DNA of 64,000 nt from Chaera sp964544355 (GCA_964544355.1 CAZJAI010000002.1:1-64000), one strand, 5' to 3'. Positions 8,660 to 17,067 are shown, numbered from the stretch's first letter. The notes: generated by a model not told the origin, from the sequence alone. Program-made: numbers and translations.

Positions 8660-9274
8660 CTATGTCTTTACGAAATAACAAAGCCAGTTTGTTTTTCGTT
8701 CGTCGTTTTCGGTATGCATAGTCATTTTTACCACCGAAAAGCCGTTTTGCTCAAGTAAGGTTTTAAACTCGTCTTGAGTATAGAACGAAAAATACCGACT
8801 TATGCCCCCATATTTATTTTCGTCAATCATCCCTTCATCCATTCCATTTTTCTCCTTGACCGATATAAAACCAACACCGCCGTTTTTAGTTATTCGTTTT
8901 GCTTCCTGTAAAACCCCAGCAACATCTCTTTTCGGAATGTGTAGAAAACTCGCAGCCGCCCAAAATCCGTCAAATTCTCCGTCTTGGAAAATGGTTTTGC
9001 TAAAATCCATTTGTTGAAATTTTCCTTTTGGTACTCTTTCGCTGGCAACTTTTAACATTCCTCCCGAAGCGTCTATGCCGATGTAGTCAAAACCATTTTC
9101 CACGAAAACGGCGGCGTCCCGTCCGGCTCCACAGCCGAGGTCAATGATTTTCTTTCCATCAATAATGCTTTTGTAAAAATCAAATTCCTCAACCCAAAAA
9201 TGAGCAAAATGTCCCGCGCTGTAACCGGACGCAATTTTGTCGTAGGTTTCTTGAGTTTCTTGCTTAATGTTCAT
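8660..9274 (-). CDS. Class I SAM-dependent methyltransferase
   Basis: A 204-residue Rossmann-fold methyltransferase of the Methyltransf_11/25 type. Motif I IDLGCGAGRD is at about residues 43-52, the acidic end of strand 2 (GIDAS) near 66, motif II-like QQMDFS near 88, and an FWAAASFLHIP block corresponds to motif IV. No substrate can be named; such proteins modify small molecules, quinones or antibiotics. The ATG lies two bases after the position where the upstream ASCH gene would end if its frame were intact, so the two were probably co-translated. Codon use is AT-rich compared with the GC-rich genome, which suggests acquisition from outside. Confidence 0.88.
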   Translation of the reverse strand: MNIKQETQETYDKIASGYSAGHFAHFWVEEFDFYKSIIDGKKIIDLGCGAGRDAAVFVENGFDYIGIDASGGMLKVASERVPKGKFQQMDFSKTIFQDGEFDGFWAAASFLHIPKRDVAGVLQEAKRITKNGGVGFISVKEKNGMDEGMIDENKYGGISRYFSFYTQDEFKTLLEQNGFSVVKMTMHTENDERKTNWLCYFVKT

Positions 9275-9276
9275 AA

Positions 9277-9559
9277 TTATTTCTCTTTCGGCTCAAATTG
9301 GATAATTTGAAAACCGTATTTATCAACTTCCTCTTGCGGCCAAAAAGTTTGGCCTTTGGTTTTGAGGATGTAAGAGGATGTAAGTGGCGACAACTTCAAC
9401 TTTTCTTCCAGTATATTCCTCTTTGTTATCCCATTTTTCCAAAATAAAAGCATCGCCTTCGTTTATCTCAAAATCAGCAAGACGCAACTCCAGCTTTTTC
9501 TTGCCGGAAATAATTTTCTCGAAGTATTCCGGCCAAACTTTTTTGTGAATTGTTGCCAT
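9277..9559 (-). pseudogene. ASCH-domain (DUF3850-like) protein, frameshifted by a 10-bp tandem duplication
   Basis: The start is a normal ASCH/PUA-like N-terminus with the SGKKKLELRL block at about residues 18-27. After VVATYIL the reading frame shifts and ends at 9323. The cause is visible: GAGGATGTAA occurs twice in tandem at 9364-9373 and 9374-9383. Deleting one copy restores a continuous 90-residue protein ending in KYGFQIIQFEPKEK, a typical ASCH ending, with its stop at 9277-9279, two bases before the methyltransferase ATG. ASCH domains bind RNA or nucleic-acid precursors. Either the gene is broken or the copy number switches. Confidence 0.8.
9364..9383. repeat. 10-bp perfect tandem duplication inside the ASCH gene
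   Basis: Two head-to-tail copies of GAGGATGTAA. The unit is not a multiple of three, so the second copy shifts the reading frame. Loss of one copy by slippage would restore the gene. Confidence 0.95.
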
Positions 9560-9564
9560 AAATC

Positions 9565-9720
9565 TTATATGGATTTAATAATATCAATGATTTCTGGGAA
9601 TGTTTCTTGATTGAAATGCTCTATATCCTTAGAGATAACTGTTTCCGCACTTGGTAAAGCGTTTTTTTATTTCTCGAGTTGCCCGAATAGCGCAACTTTT
9701 TCCGTTCTCTCGGCTTTAAC
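9565..9720 (-). pseudogene. Remnant of an unrecognised gene tail
   Basis: On the minus strand one frame reads as plausible protein for about 51 codons, ending at a TAA (9567-9565) six bases before the ASCH gene, but is interrupted by an in-frame TAA at 9669-9667 next to a seven-A run and has no start codon. The readable parts include VKAERTEKVALFGQLEK and, after the stop, SAETVISKDIEHFNQE. Close spacing to the ASCH gene suggests a third member of a former operon. I do not recognise the family; a chance open frame is possible. Confidence 0.35.
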
Positions 9721-9807
9721 CCCAAATCAAGGATAAAACGCTTTCAATCAATTGGAGCGAACTCTGGGATTTTACGGCGAAAGCAAAAGCGGATTTTGCC
9801 CTACGGG

Positions 9808-9827
9808 GCGCGGGCATTAGCCCGCGC
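9808..9827. repeat. Perfect 8-bp inverted repeat (strong hairpin)
   Basis: GCGCGGGC, loop ATTA, GCCCGCGC. It lies between the low-GC decayed patch and the 3' end of tRNA-Leu(CAG), about 30 bases downstream of the tRNA in its direction of transcription. It could end tRNA transcription, although no T-tract follows it. Confidence 0.6.
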
Positions 9828-9856
9828 GGAGCAGTCATTTTCGACAAAGTTACATT

Positions 9857-9943
9857 TGGTGCGCGAGAGAGGACTTGAACCTCCACGTCCGAAAAGGACA
9901 CTAGCTCCTGAAGCTAGCGCGTCTACCATTCCGCCACTCGCGC
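9857..9943 (-). tRNA. tRNA-Leu (anticodon CAG), CCA encoded
   Basis: Class II tRNA with long variable arm. Acceptor GCGCGAG/CTCGCGC; anticodon stem CTAGC/GCTAG with loop TTCAGGA (anticodon CAG). CCA is encoded at 9859-9857. A promoter TTGACT (9984-9979), 17 bases, TAAAGT (9961-9956) lies upstream on the minus strand. Confidence 0.97.
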
Positions 9944-9955
9944 TTACAAACTACA

Positions 9956-9984
9956 ACTTTAAGTGGTCAAAGAGAATCAGTCAA
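9956..9984 (-). promoter_or_regulatory. Promoter for tRNA-Leu(CAG)
   Basis: Minus-strand TTGACT and TAAAGT separated by 17 bases, with the -10 about 12 bases before the mature tRNA 5' end. Confidence 0.65.
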
Positions 9985-10014
9985 TAGACAAAGGCGGCGG
10001 CGATAGCTCTGGTT

Positions 10015-11664
10015 TTAGGTGCGCGGCAGGTGGTCCGCCAAGTGCTTCAGCGAGTACTCCTGGCGCAAAATAGGTACCAGATCGGAAATATCGGTATGCA
10101 GCTTAACGCCGGGGTTAAGGGTGCCGCGAGGATCGAAAAACTTTTTCACCTGGCTGAACAGTTCCACTATGTCCAGGCCATGCTGCTTTACTAGAAACGG
10201 GCTGCGCAAGCGGCCGTCACCGTGTTCGGCGGTGATGGAGCCGCCAAGGGCGATAACCATGGCGTAATATTCCTGCATCAACTTGAAGGCTTTCTGCCTC
10301 TCGCCTATTTTCGACAAATCAAGCAGCGGCTGCATGTGCAGGTTGGCGTCGCCGGCGTGCCCCCAAACCGCGGCCTCCAGATGATGCCTATCAAGCAGCT
10401 GGTAAACTTTTTCTATGTATTCCACCAGCTTGCGGCGAGGCACCACCCCGTCCTCAATTATCGGCAGGGCGGCTCGGCCGGCATCGTTAAAATTCACCAC
10501 CGAGGCGGCGCTGTGGCGGATGGCCCAAAACCGCTGCTGTTCGTAAAATTCGTCGCTGCGGCGCAAACGCCTGACTTTTGATTCCAGCAGCTTGAAAGCT
10601 TTTTTGGCGGCCTTGCGCCTGGCGTGCGACGGGCCGTCGAACTCGGCCAGCAACACCACCGCGGGCATGGTACCGTCCTCGCCCAGCAGATCTTTAAGCA
10701 TGTCGGGCTGATGTTTTTGGACGAATTCCAGCAGGTGGCGGTCAACCATTTCCAGCGAACACGGTTTGAGTTTCACCAGGTCTTCAACCGCCTGGCCGGC
10801 AGCCTCCAGGCTGGCGAATTCAGCGACCAGCAGCTCGCTCTGGGGAGTGTGCGGGGCACAGCGCAAAATGGCCTCGGTCACGATGCCCAGCGTGCCCTGC
10901 GAGCCGACGAACAACGGTGTCAGATCGAGCGACCCGTCGGAGCGCTTGACTGCCGTCAGATTGTAACCCGAACTATTCTTGCTGACCTGCCGGCTGTCGG
11001 CGTACTTGCCCAGGACATCCCAGTTGTCGCTGATCAGGCCGTCCACCTGGCGGTAAATCTCGCCCTCCATGGTTGACAGTCCCTTGCGGCGGTTAAGCTC
11101 GCGCTTGGAAATGCGCTCGGTGTAGATGATCTCGCCGTTGGCCAGCACCACTTCCAGCTGGTCAACCCAATCGGCAATCGGACCGTATTTCAGCGACCGC
11201 TCACCGGCGCAGTTGTTGGCGATGGCCCCGCCGATAGTCGAATAGCTGATTGAAGCCGGATAAGGCGGCAGGTAGAGCCCGTGGGTTTGCAGGGTGTCCT
11301 GCACCGCGCCGAAATTAGCGCCCGGCTGCAGGCGAACCATCCGCTGCTTGGTATCGATTTCCAGCAACTTGTTCATGTGGGCCGGAAAAGCCATGATCAG
11401 GCCCTGACCGATGGCCGCGCCGGCCTGGTCGGTACCCCGGCCGCGCGGCGTGATGGGCAGCAGGTGCCCCTTCTCGGCCAGCTGCCAGCAGAATCTGGTT
11501 ACTTTACGAACATCGTTCTTGCCGGCCGGATAAACCACCATTTGCGGGGTCAGCTTCAGCACGCTGGCGTCAGTCGAGAAATAGTCTCTGACGCCGGCCG
11601 ACGTCAACACCTCGCCGTCAAGGTGCTCCTGTAAAAAACGGGAGATTTTATTCATGTTTTTCAA
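10015..11664 (-). CDS. FAD-linked oxidase (D-lactate dehydrogenase / glycolate oxidase GlcD type)
   Basis: A 549-residue flavoprotein. The PCMH-type FAD-binding domain covers about residues 35-215, with PRGRGTDQAGAA and STIGGAIANNCAGERS contacting the cofactor. The FAD-oxidase C-terminal domain covers about 260-530, with WGHAGDANLH and ITAEHGDGRLR, the metal/substrate-binding histidine motifs of D-lactate and glycolate oxidases. The C-terminal iron-sulfur domain seen in fused versions is absent. It probably oxidises a 2-hydroxyacid such as D-lactate and passes electrons to an unknown acceptor. It stands alone between two tRNA-Leu genes. The exact substrate is not decided by sequence. Confidence 0.88.
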   Translation of the reverse strand: MKNMNKISRFLQEHLDGEVLTSAGVRDYFSTDASVLKLTPQMVVYPAGKNDVRKVTRFCWQLAEKGHLLPITPRGRGTDQAGAAIGQGLIMAFPAHMNKLLEIDTKQRMVRLQPGANFGAVQDTLQTHGLYLPPYPASISYSTIGGAIANNCAGERSLKYGPIADWVDQLEVVLANGEIIYTERISKRELNRRKGLSTMEGEIYRQVDGLISDNWDVLGKYADSRQVSKNSSGYNLTAVKRSDGSLDLTPLFVGSQGTLGIVTEAILRCAPHTPQSELLVAEFASLEAAGQAVEDLVKLKPCSLEMVDRHLLEFVQKHQPDMLKDLLGEDGTMPAVVLLAEFDGPSHARRKAAKKAFKLLESKVRRLRRSDEFYEQQRFWAIRHSAASVVNFNDAGRAALPIIEDGVVPRRKLVEYIEKVYQLLDRHHLEAAVWGHAGDANLHMQPLLDLSKIGERQKAFKLMQEYYAMVIALGGSITAEHGDGRLRSPFLVKQHGLDIVELFSQVKKFFDPRGTLNPGVKLHTDISDLVPILRQEYSLKHLADHLPRT

Positions 11665-11744
11665 GTAGCCTTCACGATTTAGTATCCATCATAGCATAAG
11701 GGCGCGGGCCGCAAATCGCCCTAAAAAATCTGCAGTTTTTACAC

Positions 11745-11833
11745 TGGTGCCGCGGGGGAGACTCGAACTCCCACGGGTTTTAGAGCCCACTACCACCTCA
11801 AGGTAGCGTGTATACCAATTTCACCACCGCGGC
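11745..11833 (-). tRNA. tRNA-Leu (anticodon GAG), CCA encoded
   Basis: Class II tRNA with acceptor GCCGCGG/CCGCGGC and anticodon stem CTACC/GGTAG around loop TTGAGGT (anticodon GAG). CCA is encoded at 11747-11745. The long variable arm includes the CTC/AAAACCC region. Confidence 0.97.
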
Positions 11834-11863
11834 ATAAGTTAAAACGATCAAGAACTAAGGTTA

Positions 11864-11892
11864 ATTGTATACCAGCCGCGAATAGCCGGCAA
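11864..11892 (-). promoter_or_regulatory. Promoter for tRNA-Leu(GAG)
   Basis: Minus-strand TTGCCG (11892-11887), 17 bases, TACAAT (11869-11864). It sits directly after the stop codon of the upstream peptide-binding protein gene. Confidence 0.65.
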
Positions 11893-11893
11893 T

Positions 11894-13687
11894 TTAAGGG
11901 GTCTGGTTAACCGGTTCCCGGGACACCGACCAATACAGAACGCCACGGTAGCGGTCTACCGAGTCGGCCAAAGGTTTGCCGCCCAGCGCGGTTACGTCGG
12001 GATTGCTGACATAGTGTAGCCTGGGCTGGTACAGGGCTACGCCGGGAGTTTGGGCTATCCAGTCTTCAATAAAGGTGCGGTACTTGGCGGCTCGCAGATC
12101 GGGCTCCGGCCGGCTGCGGGCGCTATCCAGGGCATCATCGATTTTAAAGGAGCGCAGATTGGCCAAATTGAGCCCCTGCGGGTTGGCCTGAGACGAGTGC
12201 CAGTAGGCGAAAACGTCGGGATCCGCACCCACGGCCATCTCATAGAGTAGAACGTCGTAGGCCCGCGGAGCGATAATGTCCTGCTGGGCATTTTCCGAGT
12301 TGGTCAGAATGATGTTCACCGACACCCCCAGTTGGGCCCACTGACCGGCCAGGGCCTCCAGGGCTTTAGGATAATCGCCGCTTTTGACGGCCGCGGCGTT
12401 CAGGCGCAGCGGCTGGCCGTCTTTTTCCAGCTTGCCGTCGGTGCCCCGCTTCCATCCGGCCGCGCCCAGCAGCTGCTGGGCTGCCTTGGGGTCGTATCCG
12501 GCCTGTCCCAGCCCGGCGGCAGTCGGCACCAGGTTAGGCGGCAGCGGAATACTCAGGGGCGACACCCGGCCGCCAAGCGGCCCGTCAGCAATAGCCTGGC
12601 GATTGGTGCCCAGGGCCAGCGCCTGACGTACTTTAATATCCTTCAGCGGGCCCTCGTCGGTACGAAAAATAGCCATCACCACGTTATTCAGCGGAGCCTC
12701 GGTAACGGTTACCCGCCTGGTGGCTTGTATCTGGCGAATTTCCTGAACTGAGAAATCGCCCACGGCGTTGACCTCGCCGCTCAAGAAAGATCGGCGCAGA
12801 TCGTCGCGGTTTTTATAAATATGCAGCCTGAACCTGTCCAGCATCGGGGCGCCCCGCCAGTAATTCGGATTGGCGGCAAAGCGGATGATCAGTCTTCCCT
12901 TGTTCTTGTCGACTACTTGCAAATTGCTGACGCTAAAAGGCCCGCTGCCCACCGGCTGAAGATTGAACCGGGCGACCCGCATATCGGCCGGCTGGACACC
13001 GGCAAGGACGTGAGCCGGCAAAATTCCTACGGTCAGCAGCTGCGGGAACGGGGCGAACGGCGCCGGCAGGCTAAACTCCAGCCGCCGATCGTCCAGCTGC
13101 TTGACGCCTACTGACCGCCAGGCCGAGTAAAGCGGCGAACGGACCAAGGGGTCCTGAATGCTTTTGATTGTAAACATCACGTCGGCGACAGTCAGAGGCT
13201 TGCCGTCCTGCCAGACCAGGTTGGGCCGAAGAGTTACCACGAAACGCTTGCCGCCGTCTTCAACCGACCAGCTCTGGGCCAAATCGCCGGACAACGCGCC
13301 GTTTTGATCGTAGCCAAGTAGTCCGGCAAACGCCAGCTTGGCCGCGGAGCGCTCCGGAGAAGTGATAGCAAAGATTGGATTAAGAGTCTCAAACTGGCCG
13401 ATTACTCCCTCGGCATAAGTGCCGCCGGCTACCGGCGCGGGCGCCTGATAGGCCTTTTGCATGGCCACCAATTGAAGCGCCAGGCTGCTAATCAGCACCC
13501 CGACTAGCAGCAGCCAGACCAGGGCGTGCCGCCGCACGTCCCGTATATTATCCCAGCGGCGGACAATGAACGTATGGGCGTGTCTGAGCGTGGCCGATTC
13601 GATCTTTTTCAATCGGCGCCTGATATGCTTGGTCGAGCGAAGACGCTCGAACCGGCCGAATGATTTTTGAGTCGGCTGTTGATCCAC
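11894..13687 (-). CDS. ABC transporter substrate-binding protein, family 5 (oligopeptide/dipeptide type), membrane-anchored
   Basis: A 597-residue solute-binding protein of the OppA/DppA type (SBP_bac_5). About 55 basic cytoplasmic residues precede one transmembrane helix (about 55-72), so it is held by an uncleaved anchor rather than a lipobox. The family pattern follows: GQFETLNPIFA near the start of the domain, LAQSWSVEDGGKRFVVTLRPNLVWQDGKPLTVADVMFT-type block near 135-170, and the C-terminal YDVLLYEMAVGADPD block. It probably captures peptides for import; no permease or ATPase genes are adjacent, so partners must lie elsewhere. Last gene of the uvrC-holin-like-secG run. Confidence 0.88.
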   Translation of the reverse strand: MDQQPTQKSFGRFERLRSTKHIRRRLKKIESATLRHAHTFIVRRWDNIRDVRRHALVWLLLVGVLISSLALQLVAMQKAYQAPAPVAGGTYAEGVIGQFETLNPIFAITSPERSAAKLAFAGLLGYDQNGALSGDLAQSWSVEDGGKRFVVTLRPNLVWQDGKPLTVADVMFTIKSIQDPLVRSPLYSAWRSVGVKQLDDRRLEFSLPAPFAPFPQLLTVGILPAHVLAGVQPADMRVARFNLQPVGSGPFSVSNLQVVDKNKGRLIIRFAANPNYWRGAPMLDRFRLHIYKNRDDLRRSFLSGEVNAVGDFSVQEIRQIQATRRVTVTEAPLNNVVMAIFRTDEGPLKDIKVRQALALGTNRQAIADGPLGGRVSPLSIPLPPNLVPTAAGLGQAGYDPKAAQQLLGAAGWKRGTDGKLEKDGQPLRLNAAAVKSGDYPKALEALAGQWAQLGVSVNIILTNSENAQQDIIAPRAYDVLLYEMAVGADPDVFAYWHSSQANPQGLNLANLRSFKIDDALDSARSRPEPDLRAAKYRTFIEDWIAQTPGVALYQPRLHYVSNPDVTALGGKPLADSVDRYRGVLYWSVSREPVNQTP

Positions 13688-13736
13688 GGCGTTAAATAGT
13701 GTTAGTCACGCTTGTTATTTTAGAAGCCTTCCGGGC

Positions 13737-13961
13737 TTACGGCAGCAACAGGCTGGCCAGCAGCGATAAAACAAACAGCACAGCCATGGCGATGGTGGCT
13801 TCGTACAGGCTTTTGTCGGTCCCCCGACGGGTGGTAAACAGCTCGCCGGAGCTGCCGAAACCAGCTCCCAGGCTGGCTCCCCTGGTTTGCAGCAAAATGA
13901 ACACAATCATCAATACGGCACTGCTGATGGTTATAAAATTAAGAATGGTGATAACGCGCAT
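13737..13961 (-). CDS. secG: Preprotein translocase subunit SecG
   Basis: A 74-residue protein with two transmembrane helices (about residues 5-24 and 53-73) joined by a loop containing LLQTRGASLGAGFG, the conserved SecG stretch. SecG is the small auxiliary subunit of the SecYEG channel and aids SecA-driven export. It lies 17 bases downstream of the small membrane-protein gene and 49 bases upstream of the peptide-binding protein gene on the same strand. Confidence 0.93.
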   Translation of the reverse strand: MRVITILNFITISSAVLMIVFILLQTRGASLGAGFGSSGELFTTRRGTDKSLYEATIAMAVLFVLSLLASLLLP

Positions 13962-13978
13962 AGTTTGGTATTTCCCAA

Positions 13979-14362
13979 TCAGGCGACGCCTTGTTTAGTA
14001 CGGGCGGCGAAACCGCTCACTATATAGTTTACCAAGCTCATAATAATACCAGCAACTATCGAGGCGGCAAAAGTCATGGTGATACCCGGCACCAGCTTAA
14101 CCGACAGCCACACCAAAAAACCGTTCACCACCAGCATGAACAGGCCCAGGCTTAATAAAATGGCCGGCAGCGACAAAATAATAACCACCGGCCTGAGCAC
14201 TGCGTTAACCAGCGAGAAAACCAGGCCGGCCAACAGGAAGGTCATGGTGGTCTCGGAACTGTTCATAGACGCGCCAAGACTGCCAAGCAGCCGCACCGAA
14301 ATCCACAGGCCCAGAGCATTCAGCAGCCACCGCGCCAGAAATACGCTCAGTTGTTGTCTCAT
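13979..14362 (-). CDS. Small four-helix membrane protein, phage holin superfamily IV / YvlD type
   Basis: A 127-residue integral membrane protein with about four hydrophobic helices (roughly residues 8-26, 40-60, 65-85 and 95-118). The pattern NALGLWISVRLLG, LVNAVLRPVVIILSLPA and LVNGFLVWLSVKLVPG is that of the Phage_holin_4_2/YvlD family, which despite the name is mostly chromosomal and of unknown role, sometimes linked to envelope stress. It is in a run with uvrC (43 bases upstream) and secG (17 bases downstream). Confidence 0.8.
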   Translation of the reverse strand: MRQQLSVFLARWLLNALGLWISVRLLGSLGASMNSSETTMTFLLAGLVFSLVNAVLRPVVIILSLPAILLSLGLFMLVVNGFLVWLSVKLVPGITMTFAASIVAGIIMSLVNYIVSGFAARTKQGVA

Positions 14363-14405
14363 ACTGATACTACTTAAAAAGTATACTAGCCCGACGCCAA
14401 AAAAG

Positions 14406-15950
14406 CTAACTGCCCTTCTTCGTCCGCCGGGTTTGCGGCCCAGGCAAGTGGCGACCCTGCAGCCAGGAGTGCAGCAACTTGGCCTTGGCCTCGCCCACCA
14501 CGGCGGCTAGCTGCCGGCGGTCGGCGGCGGCGGCCGCCCGGCCCGACCCGAAAGCGCCGATTAACCGCTTTTTGGTGGCAGGACCTATTCCCGGTATGCC
14601 GTTAAGCACTCCGGTGGTCTGCCTGACCCGCCTGAGCGAACTGTGATAGCTAACCGCGAACCGGTGCGACTCGTCCCGAATGCGCTGCAACAGTTTAACT
14701 ATGTGCGAATTACGGGGCAGGTTAACCAGCTGGAAATCGCCGCTTGACTGTATGAGGGCGCGTTCTCCGCCTGCATCTTCCGGTGCCTGCGGACTCAACC
14801 GCACGCCGGAGCGCTCGGCGTGAATAACGATCTGTTCGCTGCGTTTGGCTAGCCCGATAACCGGAATTTTCAGGCCGTGAGAATCAAGAGCTTCTATAGC
14901 CGCGCTCAGCTGTCCCTTGCCGCCGTCAATCAGCAGCAGATCCGGCCTTGGCCAGTCGCCGTGCACCGTATTAAACCTCCGGGTCAGCACCTCTCTCATG
15001 TGCGCGAAGTCGTTGTTGCCGGGCACGCCAAGCTTAAACTTGCGGTACTGAGACTTATCAATCAGACCGTTGGTGGCTACCACCATACTGGCGACGTTGT
15101 CGCTGCCCTGCAGATGGCTGATGTCGTACCCCTCGATCCGCCGCGGCGGCGCCGGCAGACCCAGCAGACGGGATAGCCCGGCCAGAGCGTGATCTTTACT
15201 GATATCCAGAAACTCCTGGTCTTTAAACACCACCTGGTTTTGCAACTGTTTTAAGTTGCGCAGCTTGTCGCGGGCCTGGGCGGCTTCTTCGAACCGCCGG
15301 GCCCTGGCAGCGGCTTTCATCTCGGTCTCCAGCTCGCGTATCAGCTGGCTGCGCTCGCCTTTTAAGTACCTGATCAGTTTTCTTAAGCTGGCTTTATAAG
15401 CGGGGCTGGAAATTTTCCGGGCCTCTACTCCGGGACACAATCCCAAATGGTAGTGCAGGCACAACCGGGCTGGCATTGTCTGGTGTGTCGAGTATGGAAA
15501 ACTGCGCCGTAAAAACCGCAAGGCCCGGTTAACCGCCAGGCCATTTTGATAGGGGCCAAAATACCGGGCGCCGTCATCCAGCGGATAACGGGTAAAACTC
15601 AGCGCCGGATAAGCCTCCCGCATTGGCAGTCGCACGTATATTTGCGACTTGTCATCGCGCAGCAGAATGTTGTAGCGGGGTTTATAGCGTTTAATCTGCT
15701 CGCTTTCCACAAACAGGGCATCAGCTTCGGTTTCGGTGACAAGCCAGTCTATGCCGGCGATTTCAGCTGTCAGTGCGGCGGTTTTTAAATCATGAGGCCG
15801 GCCGGCCCGGAAGTACTGCCGGACACGATTTTTCAAAACGGCAGCCTTGCCGACGTAAATGATCTCTCCGGCCGCATTTTTAAAAAAGTATACGCCAGGA
15901 CCGGCCGGTAGGCGCTTCAATCTTTCCTGGATGACGCTTGGCTTGTTCAT
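14406..15950 (-). CDS. uvrC: Excinuclease ABC subunit C (UvrC)
   Basis: The dual-incision nuclease of nucleotide excision repair. Domains in order: GIY-YIG (GVYFFKNAAGEIIYVGK, about residues 19-35 onward), a UVR motif with FEEAAQARDKL near 220-232, the RNase H-like UvrC domain with EGYDISHLQG near 268 and LLIDGGKGQLSAA near 340, and C-terminal helix-hairpin-helix motifs (GIPGIGPATKKRL). At 514 residues it is shorter than the usual 590-620 but keeps every catalytic module. UvrA is encoded at 19567-22377; UvrB is not in the window. Confidence 0.96.
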   Translation of the reverse strand: MNKPSVIQERLKRLPAGPGVYFFKNAAGEIIYVGKAAVLKNRVRQYFRAGRPHDLKTAALTAEIAGIDWLVTETEADALFVESEQIKRYKPRYNILLRDDKSQIYVRLPMREAYPALSFTRYPLDDGARYFGPYQNGLAVNRALRFLRRSFPYSTHQTMPARLCLHYHLGLCPGVEARKISSPAYKASLRKLIRYLKGERSQLIRELETEMKAAARARRFEEAAQARDKLRNLKQLQNQVVFKDQEFLDISKDHALAGLSRLLGLPAPPRRIEGYDISHLQGSDNVASMVVATNGLIDKSQYRKFKLGVPGNNDFAHMREVLTRRFNTVHGDWPRPDLLLIDGGKGQLSAAIEALDSHGLKIPVIGLAKRSEQIVIHAERSGVRLSPQAPEDAGGERALIQSSGDFQLVNLPRNSHIVKLLQRIRDESHRFAVSYHSSLRRVRQTTGVLNGIPGIGPATKKRLIGAFGSGRAAAAADRRQLAAVVGEAKAKLLHSWLQGRHLPGPQTRRTKKGS

Positions 15951-16032
15951 GACAGATCATAAAAAGCATAGCGGCTGCCGGGTGAGCCGGTCAACAAAAT
16001 AAGCGGCAGTTGCTAGAATAATTACCGGCCGG

Positions 16033-17019
16033 CTAAACGTGGCCGTTGGCTTTTAGTTTGTTCATGTCCACCTGCTCGAAGTGCAGAAACTGTATCTGGC
16101 TGACGGAGCCCTGGTCGTTCAGCAGCTTTAGTGCCTGCGGGGAAACTATCTCCACGCTGTATTGCGCCTTGCCAGGAAAGTTCATCTGGCTGATCAGCAG
16201 TGAACCGTCGGACAGGATAGCCTCTACGAAGGCCGAGTGGCCTTTCCAGGTGTGTTCTTTAGCGTTAGGCCCCGTATTTTTCCAGATCAGCACCGACCCG
16301 ACGGCCGGCGTGTTGTTAACCGGTATGCCCATCTCGCGGGCCCGGTCGGGCCACTCGAAAGCGTTGCCCCTGCCGCCCCAGTTGGGCATAAAACCGTATT
16401 TCTGATTAACCTTGAAAGCGGTGTAGCTGACGCACTCGCGGTTATACATGCCCCAGGGATCAACCACCGAATCCTGTTTGGGTTCGTAGAGGAAGCTGGG
16501 ATAACCGCCGTCTTTTTCCAGCTTCAGGTTGGTTTCGGCGAACTGGGGTTTGACCATGGTGTGAAGATAGCCGTTTTTGGCCTGAAAGGTGACGGTGGCG
16601 CCTTCGGGCAATCCAAGCATCCGTTCGTAATAGCGCGACCGCTCGGCCGGATTTTCAGGCGGCACGGAGCCGACTAACTGTTCGGTTTTGATAGGTGGCT
16701 GAGGCGCCGCCGGCATAGCGGCAGCTACAATAGCGGCAATTTTATTACGATTGATAGTGCCAAGCAGCTTGGCCTTATATTCTGGATCGGTGGCATAAGA
16801 CCATGACCCCTCCTGACCCTGGGGTATCAGGATCTTGCAGTTCTGGTCAAGCTTGGCCAGTAGACCATCTATATAGGTATTGACATCAGCCCGACAGCGT
16901 CTGGCGTCTTCATATTGCGACTGACTGATGATGTTATTAATGTAATCGGTGATTGCTTCGCTGTAGTTACCGTAAACCCTGAAAAGGGCTGGTATTAGTA
17001 TGGTTTGACCGTTGACTAT
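16033..17019 (-). pseudogene. 5'-truncated glucosaminidase-CHAP cell-wall hydrolase
   Basis: From the ATG at 16716 the frame encodes 227 residues with a CHAP amidase/endopeptidase domain: nucleophile Cys in NRECVSYTAF, WGGRGNAFEWP, and histidine in KGHSAFVEA. Upstream the same frame stays open for another 101 codons to about 17019 and reads like the C-terminal part of a GH73-type glucosaminidase (PALFRVYGNYSEAI, then SYATDPEYKAKLLGTI), but contains no ATG, GTG or TTG before an in-frame TAG. A promoter (17028-17057) abuts it. I infer that the N-terminal catalytic half and start codon were lost. A CHAP-only product from 16716 is possible but has no ribosome-binding site. Confidence 0.7.
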
Positions 17020-17027
17020 TTGGTTTA

Positions 17028-17057
17028 ACTATATGCCCGCTAAAATTTATTTGTCAA
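17028..17057 (-). promoter_or_regulatory. Promoter in front of the truncated CHAP gene (TTGACA-18-TATAGT)
   Basis: Minus-strand -35 TTGACA (17057-17052) and -10 TATAGT (17033-17028), 18 bases apart. Predicted transcription start is near 17021, directly at the open but start-less reading frame. An inverted repeat ACATAAT/ATTATGT lies just upstream at 17068-17085. Confidence 0.65.
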
Positions 17058-17067
17058 CAACAAAATA

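Noticed and set aside
8454..8681. 75-codon minus-strand reading frame
   Set aside because: Low-complexity translation, crosses a GC-rich repeat-like patch and overlaps the end of the methyltransferase; no ribosome-binding site.
13979..14362. Phage holin, hence prophage
   Set aside because: The family name is misleading; no phage genes are adjacent and the neighbours are uvrC and secG.
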